Assembly: GCF_015223065.1 (NCBI RefSeq)
Contig: NZ_JADFBY010000002.1
Coordinates: 652,551 to 716,550 of the forward strand
DNA length: 64,000 nt
Source: Mucilaginibacter sp. JRF
GTDB taxonomy: Bacteria; Bacteroidota; Bacteroidia; Sphingobacteriales; Sphingobacteriaceae
Reading direction: 5' to 3'
The notes under the pieces are model-generated. The model had not been told where the DNA came from. It was given only the letters and a program-made list of their open reading frames with translations, and did not search any database. The position numbers were made by a program, and so were the translations under genes. Shown one piece after another: positions 34,218 through 43,327 of the stretch (position 1 is the first letter of the stretch; the number at the start of each line of letters is the position of its first letter).

Positions 34218-36191
34218 ATGATGAATTTTAAAACAGGTAAAATAGCGTTGGCCGCAGGCGCGATGTGCTTATCGGTAAGCGCGTTTGCCCAAACCAGCGC
34301 TGTTTACACGATTGATCCTACACAACTGAAAGCAACCATACAACCTACCATGTACGGTGTGTTTTTTGAAGATATTAATATGGGTGCCGATGGCGGTTTG
34401 TATGCCGAACTGGTAAAAAACCGCTCGTTCGAGTTTGATAAGTCGCTGATGGGCTGGAAAATTACCGGCGACAGCACCGCCGTAAAGGTGGTTGACCGCA
34501 AGGCCGAAAGACCGGATAATCCGCATTATATTAATGTGACGGTACCATCAGCACAGGGTATTGGCCTGGCTAACGAGGGTTTCCGTGGCATGGGCATCCG
34601 TAAGGGCGAGGGTTATAACTTTTCGGTGATAGCCAAACAGGCGGCAGGCAGCAACATCAGTCTGCAAATTGAGCTGCGTGACGAATCCGGGAGGGCAATA
34701 GGCAGTGCCATTGTACAACCCAGATCAACCCAATGGAAAAAGTTTAATGTAAGCTTTGCAGCCTCGGCACAGGCGGCAAAGGGGAGTCTTTATATCACGC
34801 TGAAGGGCAAGGGTAATATCGATCTGGATATGATTTCGCTGTTCCCGCAGCATACCTGGAAAAACAGAGCCAACGGCCTGCGTGCCGATCTGGTACAGAT
34901 GCTGGCCGATATGAAACCCGGCTTTATCCGCTTTCCGGGTGGATGTATTGTTGAGGGCAGATACTTGGTTAATCGTTATCAATGGAAAAAAACCATTGGC
35001 GATGTTGATAAACGCGAAACCATTATTAACCGTTGGAATACCGAGTTCAAGCACCGCTCAACACCCGATTATTTCCAGTCGTTTGGTTTAGGTTTTATGG
35101 AGTATTTTATGCTGGCTGAGGATATTGGTGCCGAGCCATTACCGATACTTAATTGCGGTATGGCTTGCCAGTTCAACAGCGGCGAGCTGGTACCGGTAGA
35201 CCAGATAGACCCTTACGTGCAGGACGCGCTCGACCTGATCGAGTTTGCCAATGGCGATGCCAGCACCAAATGGGGTAAACTGCGTATCAGCCTGGGGCAT
35301 CCGGCTAAATTTAATTTGAAGATGCTGGGCGTGGGTAACGAAAACTGGGGCCCTAACTATGTTGAACGCTGGACGCTGTTTCGCGATGCTATAAAAAAGA
35401 AATACCCGCAGGTAAAGATCGTGACCAGTACCGGTACCGATCCTGATGGGGCAAGGTTTGATACGCTGAACACCGCTTTTCGTGGTTTAAAGGCCGATAT
35501 ACTGGATGAGCATTACTACCGCCCGCCGCAATGGTTTAGGGATAATGCCAAGCGTTATGATAGTTACGACCGTAATGGTCCTAAAATATTCGCGGGCGAA
35601 TATGCCGCCCACGTACCGGGCGTTAACGATGCGCTGAAAAAGAACAACCTGGAAGCCGCGTTGGCCGAAGCCGCTTTCATGACCGGCCTTGAACGTAATG
35701 CCGATGTAGTGAACATGGCCTCGTACGCGCCATTGTTTGCCCATGTGGATGCCTGGCAGTGGGCACCCGATTTGATATGGTTTGATAACCTGGAACACTA
35801 CGGCACACCTAACTATTATGTGCAAAAGCTGTACTCGCTAAACAAGGGTACCAACGTGGTGCCTATACTGCTTGGCGGCCAACCTATAGCGGGGCAGGAG
35901 GGTATTTACGCCAATGCTACCATCAATAAAAACACTAAGGAGTTGCTGATAAAATTGGTAAACGTATCAGGCCAAAGCCATAAGGCAAGTTTAGATATTA
36001 AGGGTTTAAGCAGCTACCAAAGCAAGGCTTGGGTAACCACCTTAACCAGCGACAAGCCCGATGTGGTAAACTCGCTGGAGCAACCGCAACTGATAGCGCC
36101 GAAGGAGGGTAGCCTGACTGTTGCAGGCAGTAGTTTGGTTATTGATGCCGAGCCATACTCGTTTAAAGTGATCAAACTCAAAATGAAGTAG
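34218..36191 (+). CDS. GH51 alpha-L-arabinofuranosidase with N-terminal CBM-like domain
   Basis: The 657-residue enzyme has a signal peptide (cleavage near SAFAQ). Residues about 75-210 form a CBM4/9-like beta-sandwich inserted near the start, followed by the barrel with FIRFPGGCIVEGR, the acid/base in GVGNENWGPNY (E375) and the nucleophile in KIFAGEYAAHV (E461). A C-terminal beta-sandwich ends the protein. The architecture is the longer GH51 type. An ATG one codon downstream (34221) is an equally possible start. Two distinct GH51 enzymes in one operon suggest division of labour between polymer and oligosaccharides. Confidence 0.95.
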   Translation: MMNFKTGKIALAAGAMCLSVSAFAQTSAVYTIDPTQLKATIQPTMYGVFFEDINMGADGGLYAELVKNRSFEFDKSLMGWKITGDSTAVKVVDRKAERPDNPHYINVTVPSAQGIGLANEGFRGMGIRKGEGYNFSVIAKQAAGSNISLQIELRDESGRAIGSAIVQPRSTQWKKFNVSFAASAQAAKGSLYITLKGKGNIDLDMISLFPQHTWKNRANGLRADLVQMLADMKPGFIRFPGGCIVEGRYLVNRYQWKKTIGDVDKRETIINRWNTEFKHRSTPDYFQSFGLGFMEYFMLAEDIGAEPLPILNCGMACQFNSGELVPVDQIDPYVQDALDLIEFANGDASTKWGKLRISLGHPAKFNLKMLGVGNENWGPNYVERWTLFRDAIKKKYPQVKIVTSTGTDPDGARFDTLNTAFRGLKADILDEHYYRPPQWFRDNAKRYDSYDRNGPKIFAGEYAAHVPGVNDALKKNNLEAALAEAAFMTGLERNADVVNMASYAPLFAHVDAWQWAPDLIWFDNLEHYGTPNYYVQKLYSLNKGTNVVPILLGGQPIAGQEGIYANATINKNTKELLIKLVNVSGQSHKASLDIKGLSSYQSKAWVTTLTSDKPDVVNSLEQPQLIAPKEGSLTVAGSSLVIDAEPYSFKVIKLKMK

Positions 36192-36201
36192 AAAATATAT
36201 C

Positions 36202-37839
36202 ATGATGAACAGAAGATCGTTATTAAAAACAGGGTTGACGGGTTTGTCTGCTCTATATATATCAAGATCAAAAGCGGGCAAGTTATTGTCGTTACAGGGC
36301 GATAGCATGGCCGATAAGTTCAAGCCAACCTGGGCTTCGCTGGAGCAATACCAGGTGCCCGATTGGTTTCGCGATGCCAAGTTTGGTATATGGGCGCACT
36401 GGGGCCCGCAATGTCAGCCCGAGTATGGCGATTGGTATGCCCGTGGTATGTATGAGGAGGGGAGTGATCAGTATAAATACCATTGCCAAAAATACGGCCA
36501 CCCATCTAAATTTGGCTTTAAGGATGTTATAAACGAGTGGAAAGCCGAGCGCTGGAATCCCGAGGAAACGCTAGAACTGTACAAGAATGCTGGCGCGAAA
36601 TACTTCATCGCCTTAGCCAACCATCACGATAACTTTGATCTGTACAACAGCAAGCACCAGCGCTGGAATTCAACACGCATCGGCCCCGAAAAGGATCTGC
36701 TTAAGGGTTGGGCCAATGCCGCTAAAAGGCAGGGCTTACCATTTGGGGTGAGCGTACATGCCGCTCATGCCTGGCGCTGGCTCGAGGTAGCCCAACGTTC
36801 AGATAAAAATGGCCCCTACGCCGGTGTGCCTTATGACGGTAAAGCCACCATTGCTGATGGTAAAGGAAAATGGTGGGACGGCTTAGATCCGCAGGAATTG
36901 TATGCCCAGAACCACCCTTTAAGCAAGAATAGTTTAGACGGTGGCTCCATACACGGGCAATGGGATTGGCAAAATGGCGCCTATCCACCATCAAAAGCTT
37001 ATTGCGATACGTTTTATAAGCGGATGATAGACCTGATAGATCAGTACGACCCGGAGCTGATGTACTTTGATGATACCGCCCTGCCGCTATGGCCCGTAAG
37101 TGATGTGGGCTTGCAGGTAACAGCTTATCTGTACAACAAAAGCCTTAAAAAGTATGGAAAAAACCGCGCGGCTGTTTTCGGTAAGATACTGGATGAGCAG
37201 CAGCGCAAGTGCATGATATGGGATATTGAACGCGGGCAAAGCAACAAGATAGAATCATTCCCGTGGCAAACCGATACCTGCATAGGCCAGTGGCATTATG
37301 ACAGGCGGGTGTATGATGGTAATGGCTATAAAACGCCCAAAACGGTTATCCATACACTGGTTGATGTGGTGAGCAAAAACGGTAACCTGCTACTCAACGT
37401 TCCGCTTAGGGGCGATGGTAGTATGGACGAAAAGGAACGCGCCGTAGTTGATGGCATCACCGCCTGGATGAAGGTGAACAGCGAATGTATTTACGGTACC
37501 CGCCCCTGGAAGGTATACGGCGAAGGGCCCGCCATGGCATCTGCCGCGCCGTTGGCCGCGCAGGGTTTTAACGAGGGTAAAAATAAACCATACACCGCCG
37601 AAGATATCCGTTTTACCACCAAAGGCGATATCGTTTATGCTACGCTATTGGATTGGCCTGCTAACAACAAAAGCTTTATAAAAACAATGGGTAACGCGGG
37701 CAAGGTTACCAATGTGCTATTGCTGGGCAATAGCGCTAAGTTAACCTTTCAGCAAACTACGGATGGGCTGAGCGTTGAGCTGCCTGCCGAGAAGCCATGT
37801 AACGATGCCTATGTTTTAAAAATAACCGGAGCTGTTTAA
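36202..37839 (+). CDS. GH29 family enzyme (alpha-L-fucosidase-like)
   Basis: The 545-residue protein has a twin-arginine-like start (NRRSLLKTGLTGLSAL) and a GH29 barrel: FGIWAHWGPQCQPEYGDWYARGMY, AKYFIALANHHDNFDLYNS and the predicted nucleophile D290 in PELMYFDDTALPLWP. After the barrel come VDVVSKNGNLLLNVPLRGDGSM and a C-terminal beta domain. GH29 enzymes are exo-alpha-L-fucosidases by retaining mechanism. In an arabinan operon with no other fucose gene the true substrate may be a fucosylated side chain of a pectic or arabinogalactan polymer, or something else. The acid/base is not identified from sequence alone. Confidence 0.88.
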   Translation: MMNRRSLLKTGLTGLSALYISRSKAGKLLSLQGDSMADKFKPTWASLEQYQVPDWFRDAKFGIWAHWGPQCQPEYGDWYARGMYEEGSDQYKYHCQKYGHPSKFGFKDVINEWKAERWNPEETLELYKNAGAKYFIALANHHDNFDLYNSKHQRWNSTRIGPEKDLLKGWANAAKRQGLPFGVSVHAAHAWRWLEVAQRSDKNGPYAGVPYDGKATIADGKGKWWDGLDPQELYAQNHPLSKNSLDGGSIHGQWDWQNGAYPPSKAYCDTFYKRMIDLIDQYDPELMYFDDTALPLWPVSDVGLQVTAYLYNKSLKKYGKNRAAVFGKILDEQQRKCMIWDIERGQSNKIESFPWQTDTCIGQWHYDRRVYDGNGYKTPKTVIHTLVDVVSKNGNLLLNVPLRGDGSMDEKERAVVDGITAWMKVNSECIYGTRPWKVYGEGPAMASAAPLAAQGFNEGKNKPYTAEDIRFTTKGDIVYATLLDWPANNKSFIKTMGNAGKVTNVLLLGNSAKLTFQQTTDGLSVELPAEKPCNDAYVLKITGAV

Positions 37840-37854
37840 TAAGTATTTAAATAA

Positions 37855-38850
37855 ATGAATATCAAATTTTTAAAGGTATCAGTATTGGTGGCTTTGGCCT
37901 TTGGTCAGCTAACTGTCTTTGGTCAGGCGGCTAAAAAAGGTAAAGGAGTGCCCGATACCCTGGCGAGGAATCCCATCATCAAAAATAAATACACTGCCGA
38001 TCCGGCTGCTTTTGTGTATAAGGATAGCGTTTACCTGTATACCGGCCATGATGTGCCGCCGCTTGAAAAGAATTTTTACGAAATGCACGAGTGGCTTTGC
38101 TATTCATCGGCCGATATGGTGACCTGGAAAGAGCATCCATCGCCACTGAATGTAAAGGAGTTTAAGTGGGCCAGGGATGATGCCTGGGCATCGCAGGTAA
38201 TTGAGCGTAACGGTAAGTTTTACTGGTACGTTGCGGTTGAGCATGGTACTATTCATGGTAAGGCCATAGGTGTTGCCGTGTCCGACAGTCCGACAGGGCC
38301 ATTTAAGGATGCACGTAGTTCGGCGCTGATCACTAATGATATGACCAAGCAGACCGGCATCAGCTGGGATGATATCGATCCATCGGTAATTATTGATGAC
38401 GATGGGCAGGCCTACCTGTTTTGGGGCAACACAGTTTGCTATTATGCCAAGCTGAAAGCCAACATGACGGAACTCGACGGCCCAATACAAGCCATAACCG
38501 GCCTGCCAAACTTTACCGAAGCACCCTGGATACACAAGCGCAAAGGCTGGTACTACCTGTCGTACGCCTATCAATTCCCCGAAAAAATAGCCTATGCCAT
38601 GAGTAAAAGCATTAATGGCCCCTGGGAGTTTAAGGGTATTATAAACGAGGTGGCAGGCAATTCAAATACCAACCATCAGGCTATTATTGATTTTAAGGGC
38701 AAATCATATTTTATTTATCACAACGGTTCGTTGCCAACCAATGGCGGCAGTTACAGGCGTTCGGTTTGTATCGATCAGTTGTATTACAATGCCGATGGCA
38801 CCATCAAAAAAATTATCATGACCACTGAGGGCATTAAGCCTGCTAAGTAA
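37855..38850 (+). CDS. GH43 arabinosidase/xylosidase-family enzyme
   Basis: The 331-residue enzyme has a signal peptide (cleavage near TVFGQ) and a single five-bladed propeller. The inverting triad is complete: base D49 in YTADPAAFV, pKa modulator D175 in DDIDPSVII and acid E222 in FTEAPWIH. There is no C-terminal beta-sandwich, which points to a small GH43 of exo type. Alpha-L-arabinofuranosidase or beta-xylosidase activity is typical of the family. Its neighbours favour arabinose release. Confidence 0.9.
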   Translation: MNIKFLKVSVLVALAFGQLTVFGQAAKKGKGVPDTLARNPIIKNKYTADPAAFVYKDSVYLYTGHDVPPLEKNFYEMHEWLCYSSADMVTWKEHPSPLNVKEFKWARDDAWASQVIERNGKFYWYVAVEHGTIHGKAIGVAVSDSPTGPFKDARSSALITNDMTKQTGISWDDIDPSVIIDDDGQAYLFWGNTVCYYAKLKANMTELDGPIQAITGLPNFTEAPWIHKRKGWYYLSYAYQFPEKIAYAMSKSINGPWEFKGIINEVAGNSNTNHQAIIDFKGKSYFIYHNGSLPTNGGSYRRSVCIDQLYYNADGTIKKIIMTTEGIKPAK

Positions 38851-38856
38851 TATTTT

Positions 38857-41211
38857 ATGAGGAAGCGTTTGTGGTATATGCTGATAGTGGCCGGGAGTTT
38901 AGCCTTATCCTGCGGAGAGGTTACAGCTCAGGGCTTACAGGCTTTCCCGGTATCGCAGGTGCGCCTGTTGCCGGGGCCGTTCATGTCGGCACAGCAAACG
39001 GATCTGAAATATATATTGGAACTGGATGCCGACCGGTTATTAGCCCCATACCTGCGCGAAGCAGGGCTTACACCCAAAGCCAAAAGCTATACCAATTGGG
39101 AAGATACCGGGCTCGATGGGCACATAGGCGGGCATTACCTTTCGGCACTGGCTTATATGTATGCCTCAACCGGCGATAAGCAGGTGAAAGACAGGTTGAA
39201 TTACATGATAACCCAGCTTGCACTATGCCAGCAAAAAGATGGCGACGGCTATATTGGCGGTGTGTCCGGCGGTAAAACCATGTGGGCACAGGTTGGGGCA
39301 GGAGATATTCAGGCCGATAACTTTTCGCTCAATAAAAAATGGGTGCCGCTATACAATATACATAAAACTTTTGCCGGGTTGATTGATGCTTACAAAGTTG
39401 GCGGTAATCAGCAGGCTAAAACCATATTGTTAAAATATGCCGATTGGGCTTACCGGCTTACCTCAAAGCTAAGCGACGCGCAGATACAACGCATGCTTAC
39501 CAGCGAACACGGCGGCATGAACGAGGTATTTGCTGATGTTGCCGCCATAAGCGGCGATAAAAAATACCTGGAGTTGGCCCGCAAGTTCTCGCACAAAAAA
39601 ATATTGAACCCGCTGCTGCACCACCAGGATTCGCTTACCGGGGTACATGCCAATACGCAAATACCTAAAGTGATAGGCTACATGCGTGTGGCCGAACTGG
39701 CACATGATAAGGCCTGGGCAGGCGCGGCTGATTATTTTTGGCATAATGTGGTAGATCATCGTACCATATCCATAGGTGGTAACAGCGTGAGCGAACACTT
39801 TAACCCGGTGAATGATTTTTCGGGGATGATAGAAACCCGCGAGGGGCCCGAAACCTGTAACTCGTATAACATGCTAAAGCTTACGGGGCATTTGTTTTTG
39901 TCAAAGCCCTCGGCAGCGTATATGGATTATTATGAGCGTACGTTATATAATCATATCCTATCCTCACAAAACCCTGATGGCGGCTTTGTTTACTTTACGC
40001 CGATAAGGCCGCAGCATTACAGGGTTTATTCAAGTGCGCAGCAAAGCTTTTGGTGCTGTGTGGGTAGCGGGCTGGAAAATCATGGTCGTTACGGCGAGTA
40101 CATTTACGCGCACAGTGCAAATGATGTTTTTGTGAACCTGTTTATTCCATCAATCCTAAACTGGGCAAATAAAGGCATAAAGCTGGAGCAAAATACACGA
40201 TTGCCTTATAGTGATGAATCAACCATCAAAATCACGTTAAACAAATCGCAAACATTCGCCTTGCATCTTCGCTATCCCTCATGGGTTCAGGTGGGCGCTA
40301 TGCAGATTTGGGTAAACAATAAACCGGTAAAGGCAACTCGCAATGCCGACGGCTACATAGCCATCAACCAAAAATGGAAAACCGGCGATGTGGTAAGGGT
40401 AAAACTACCCATGCAAACCAAGGCCGAGGCGCTGCCCGATGGCTCTGATTGGGTATCGTTCATACATGGCCCGGTAGTGCTTGCCGCCGCTACAGATACC
40501 TCCGGGCAAACCGGGTTGTTTGCCGATGATAGTCGTATGGGGCACGTGGCCGGTGGGCCGCTTCGCCCGTTGAATGAAGCGCCGTTGATAGTAGCCGAAA
40601 AGGATAATATAGCCGCCGCCGTACAGCCGGTTAACGAAAGTAAGTTGGAATTTAAGGTTGATGGCATCGATCAGCCTCAGTATAAAAACCTGAAGCTGGT
40701 ACCATTTTATACCCTTTACAATACCCGCTACATGTTGTACTGGCCGTACACCAATAAGGCCGGACTGGTGACCATGAAGGATAGCATCCGCAAGGCAGAG
40801 GATGCCAAACTGAAGCTGGATGCCATTACCGTTGACCGCCTCACCGCTGGAGAACAGCAACCCGAAAACGACCACGCCTTTAAAGGCGAACAAACCTGGG
40901 CGGGTACTTATAAAGACAGGCATTTCCGTACTTCAAGAGCTTGGTTCAGCTACATGCTTAAAAACCCGAACGCATCAGCAAAAACCTTAATAGTAACCTA
41001 CAGCAAAGCCGATAACCGTGCCTTTGATGTAATTATTGATGGTGAAAAGATATCTGCTGCAAAGCTTAACGATGCCGATGGTAAAGGCTTTTACACCGCC
41101 GAGTATACCATCCCGGTAGGGGTGAAGAATAAAAAGACTTTTGAGCTGAAATTCCAGGCGCAGCAGGGTTCATCAACAGCGGATGTTTTTGAGGTAAGGC
41201 TTATCAAATAA
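38857..41211 (+). CDS. GH127/GH146 beta-L-arabinofuranosidase
   Basis: The 784-residue protein has a signal peptide (possible lipobox at Cys 19, weak) and a large (alpha/alpha)6 barrel of the DUF1680 family. The zinc-cysteine active site of this family is intact: E332 and C334 in GPETCNSYNM, and C400/C401 in FWCCVGSG. They match E338, C340, C417 and C418 of the bifidobacterial HypBA1, whose Cys417 is the nucleophile. C-terminal beta-sandwich regions follow. The size and arabinan context resemble the GH146 enzyme next to the arabinose genes in B. thetaiotaomicron. The gap to GH43 is six bases. Confidence 0.9.
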   Translation: MRKRLWYMLIVAGSLALSCGEVTAQGLQAFPVSQVRLLPGPFMSAQQTDLKYILELDADRLLAPYLREAGLTPKAKSYTNWEDTGLDGHIGGHYLSALAYMYASTGDKQVKDRLNYMITQLALCQQKDGDGYIGGVSGGKTMWAQVGAGDIQADNFSLNKKWVPLYNIHKTFAGLIDAYKVGGNQQAKTILLKYADWAYRLTSKLSDAQIQRMLTSEHGGMNEVFADVAAISGDKKYLELARKFSHKKILNPLLHHQDSLTGVHANTQIPKVIGYMRVAELAHDKAWAGAADYFWHNVVDHRTISIGGNSVSEHFNPVNDFSGMIETREGPETCNSYNMLKLTGHLFLSKPSAAYMDYYERTLYNHILSSQNPDGGFVYFTPIRPQHYRVYSSAQQSFWCCVGSGLENHGRYGEYIYAHSANDVFVNLFIPSILNWANKGIKLEQNTRLPYSDESTIKITLNKSQTFALHLRYPSWVQVGAMQIWVNNKPVKATRNADGYIAINQKWKTGDVVRVKLPMQTKAEALPDGSDWVSFIHGPVVLAAATDTSGQTGLFADDSRMGHVAGGPLRPLNEAPLIVAEKDNIAAAVQPVNESKLEFKVDGIDQPQYKNLKLVPFYTLYNTRYMLYWPYTNKAGLVTMKDSIRKAEDAKLKLDAITVDRLTAGEQQPENDHAFKGEQTWAGTYKDRHFRTSRAWFSYMLKNPNASAKTLIVTYSKADNRAFDVIIDGEKISAAKLNDADGKGFYTAEYTIPVGVKNKKTFELKFQAQQGSSTADVFEVRLIK

Positions 41212-41215
41212 CCTT

Positions 41216-42196
41216 ATGAAGCTGCTTGCGAAACCGTTTGCTATACTTGCCTTGCTTATGTTCTCCCTCGCGGGGATGGGGCAGGGTTTGAAGCAGGATA
41301 TATCCGTTCACGATCCGGTTATTATTAAGCAGGATAGCGTGTATTACATCTTCTGCACGGGCAGTGGCATATCGGTGTGGTCGTCGGTTAATATGGTGGA
41401 TTGGAAGCGTGAGAAACTCGTTTTTGCCGAAGCTCCTCAATGGGCGGTTGATACTATCCCCGGCTTTAAGGGGCATATATGGGCGCCCGATATATCATAT
41501 CACAACGGGCTATATTACCTGTATTATTCGGTATCGGCATTCGGTAAAAATACATCGGCCATAGGCGTGGCTACCAATAAAACCCTGCATCCCGATAGCC
41601 CTGATTTTAAATGGGTAGATCACGGTCGGGTTATACAATCCTATCCCGGCAAAACCAACTGGAACGCTATCGACCCAAACCTGATCACGGATGATAAAGG
41701 TACGCCTTACCTCGTGTTCGGCTCCTTTTGGGGTGGCCTGAAAATGGTGAAACTAAATGCTGGCAGGCTGAGTGTAGCGGATGATATAACTAATATACCC
41801 ACCTTAGCCAGCCGTAAAAAGGATGCATCGGCAAGTGGGGCTAATGCTATTGAGGCACCATTCATCTTTAAAAAGAATAAATATTACTACCTGTTTGCCT
41901 CGATAGATTATTGCTGCAAAGGCCCGGCAAGTAATTATAAGATGATAGTAGGGCGATCAAAAAATATAAAAGGCCCTTATGTAGATAAGCAGGGCATCGC
42001 CATGAGCAAGGGCGGCGGCAGCCTGATATTAAAACCGGATAGTAACTGGTATGGTGCCGGGCATAACGCGGTAGCAAGGCTTAACGGAACGGATTATTTG
42101 GTGTTTCACGGGTATGACGCGCGCGACAATGGCCGGCCGAAATTAAGGATATTAAAAATGCATTGGAAAAGCGGCTGGCCCGAACTGGCAAACTAA
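41216..42196 (+). CDS. GH43 arabinan endo-1,5-alpha-L-arabinanase-like enzyme
   Basis: The 326-residue secreted propeller enzyme starts with a signal peptide (cleavage near AGMGQ). It has the endo-arabinanase pattern: base D33 in SVHDPVIIKQDSVYY, HIWAPDISYHNGLYYLYYS, modulator D153 in WNAIDPNLITDDKG, and acid E213 in ANAIEAPFIFKKNKYYYLF with the following SIDYCCKG. It should cut inside the 1,5-linked arabinan backbone. It is the last gene of the operon, four bases after the GH127/146 gene. Confidence 0.92.
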   Translation: MKLLAKPFAILALLMFSLAGMGQGLKQDISVHDPVIIKQDSVYYIFCTGSGISVWSSVNMVDWKREKLVFAEAPQWAVDTIPGFKGHIWAPDISYHNGLYYLYYSVSAFGKNTSAIGVATNKTLHPDSPDFKWVDHGRVIQSYPGKTNWNAIDPNLITDDKGTPYLVFGSFWGGLKMVKLNAGRLSVADDITNIPTLASRKKDASASGANAIEAPFIFKKNKYYYLFASIDYCCKGPASNYKMIVGRSKNIKGPYVDKQGIAMSKGGGSLILKPDSNWYGAGHNAVARLNGTDYLVFHGYDARDNGRPKLRILKMHWKSGWPELAN

Positions 42197-42289
42197 GTAT
42201 CTTTGCTGTTACAATAGCGGCTTAATAATAGCTTAACAACCTAATATTAGCCGTTTATTGCACAATTTTGACCTATTTTAACACTCTTT

Positions 42290-42319
42290 TTTGATATGAA
42301 CGGTAAAATAGTAGTTTTG
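42290..42319 (+). promoter_or_regulatory. Bacteroidota-type promoter
   Basis: TTTG at 42290-42293, an 18-base spacer and TAGTTTTG at 42312-42319 match the -33/-7 consensus. It gives the TIM-barrel and ThuA-fusion genes their own transcript, with a leader of about 65 bases. Confidence 0.65.
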
Positions 42320-42389
42320 ACAATTATACCTTATATTGTACATTTAAAAACCATCCATTAAACCAGGTATATAACCCTTTACTCAAAAA

Positions 42390-43289
42390 ATGAAAAGCGA
42401 AAACCACAACTCTTCATCACGCAGAGATATGATCAAAAAAGTGGCAGCCACCTCAGCAGCAGCCTTTGTTGGCCAAAGTTTATTGAACCGCGTATCAGCC
42501 GCCGAGGCACTACTCAGCGATGATCTGAAAGGCCGCATCAACCACTCGGTTTGCCGTTGGTGCTATGGCGATATCTCATTAGAGGATCTTTGCAAAGGCG
42601 CTAAAGCCATGGGCATTAAATCAATTGATTTGACCGGGCCCGAAGAATGGCCAACCCTTAAAAAATACGGGTTGGTTTGCGCGCTTACACAAGGCGCGGG
42701 CAAAGGCATTGCCGAAGGTTTTAACAACCCCAAACTGCACGATGAGCTGGTGAAAAGCTACGAGGAAGTGATACCTAAAGTGGCGGCAGCCGGTTTTAAG
42801 CAGATCATTTGCTTTTCGGGCAACCGTAATGGTATGGATGATGCCGAAGGACTAAAAAACTGCGCCGTTGGCCTTAAACGCCTGATGCCGATTGCCGAAA
42901 AACATAAGGTGGTAATGGTGATGGAACTGCTTAACAGTAAGGTTGATCACCACGATTATATGTGCGACCATACCAAATGGGGCGCAGCGCTGTGCGATGC
43001 CGTAGGTTCAGAACACTTTAAGCTACTGTACGATATTTACCACATGCAAATAATGGATGGCGACGTAATTGCTACCATCCGTAAGTACAATAAATACTTT
43101 TCGCACTACCATACCGGTGGTGTACCCGGCCGTAACGAGATTGACGAAAGCCAGGAACTATACTACCCGGCCATTATGAAAGCCATTGTTGATACCGGCT
43201 TTAAGGGCTTTGTAGCCCAGGAGTTTATCCCGAAAAGACCGGACAAGCTGGCCTCGTTAAAGCAGGGTGTTCAAATTTGCGATGTTTAA
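42390..43289 (+). CDS. TIM-barrel sugar isomerase/epimerase-like protein (hydroxypyruvate isomerase-like)
   Basis: The 299-residue protein has a twin-arginine-like start (SRRDMIKKVAATSAAAFVG) and an AP endonuclease 2/xylose isomerase-like TIM barrel. Typical pieces are NHSVCRWCYGDISLEDLCKGAKAM, VVMVMELLNSKVDHHDYM (metal Glu), LLYDIYHMQIMDGD (Asp-His), and AQEFIPKR (terminal Glu). It is close to the hydroxypyruvate isomerase group, but exported Bacteroidota members of this kind have no settled function. The gap to the next gene is 38 bases; that gene codes for a ThuA/sugar dehydrogenase fusion, so both may modify the same sugar. Confidence 0.82.
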   Translation: MKSENHNSSSRRDMIKKVAATSAAAFVGQSLLNRVSAAEALLSDDLKGRINHSVCRWCYGDISLEDLCKGAKAMGIKSIDLTGPEEWPTLKKYGLVCALTQGAGKGIAEGFNNPKLHDELVKSYEEVIPKVAAAGFKQIICFSGNRNGMDDAEGLKNCAVGLKRLMPIAEKHKVVMVMELLNSKVDHHDYMCDHTKWGAALCDAVGSEHFKLLYDIYHMQIMDGDVIATIRKYNKYFSHYHTGGVPGRNEIDESQELYYPAIMKAIVDTGFKGFVAQEFIPKRPDKLASLKQGVQICDV

Positions 43290-43327
43290 TTAAAGGCCAA
43301 ACCGCCATTCATAATAAACAAGGGTTT

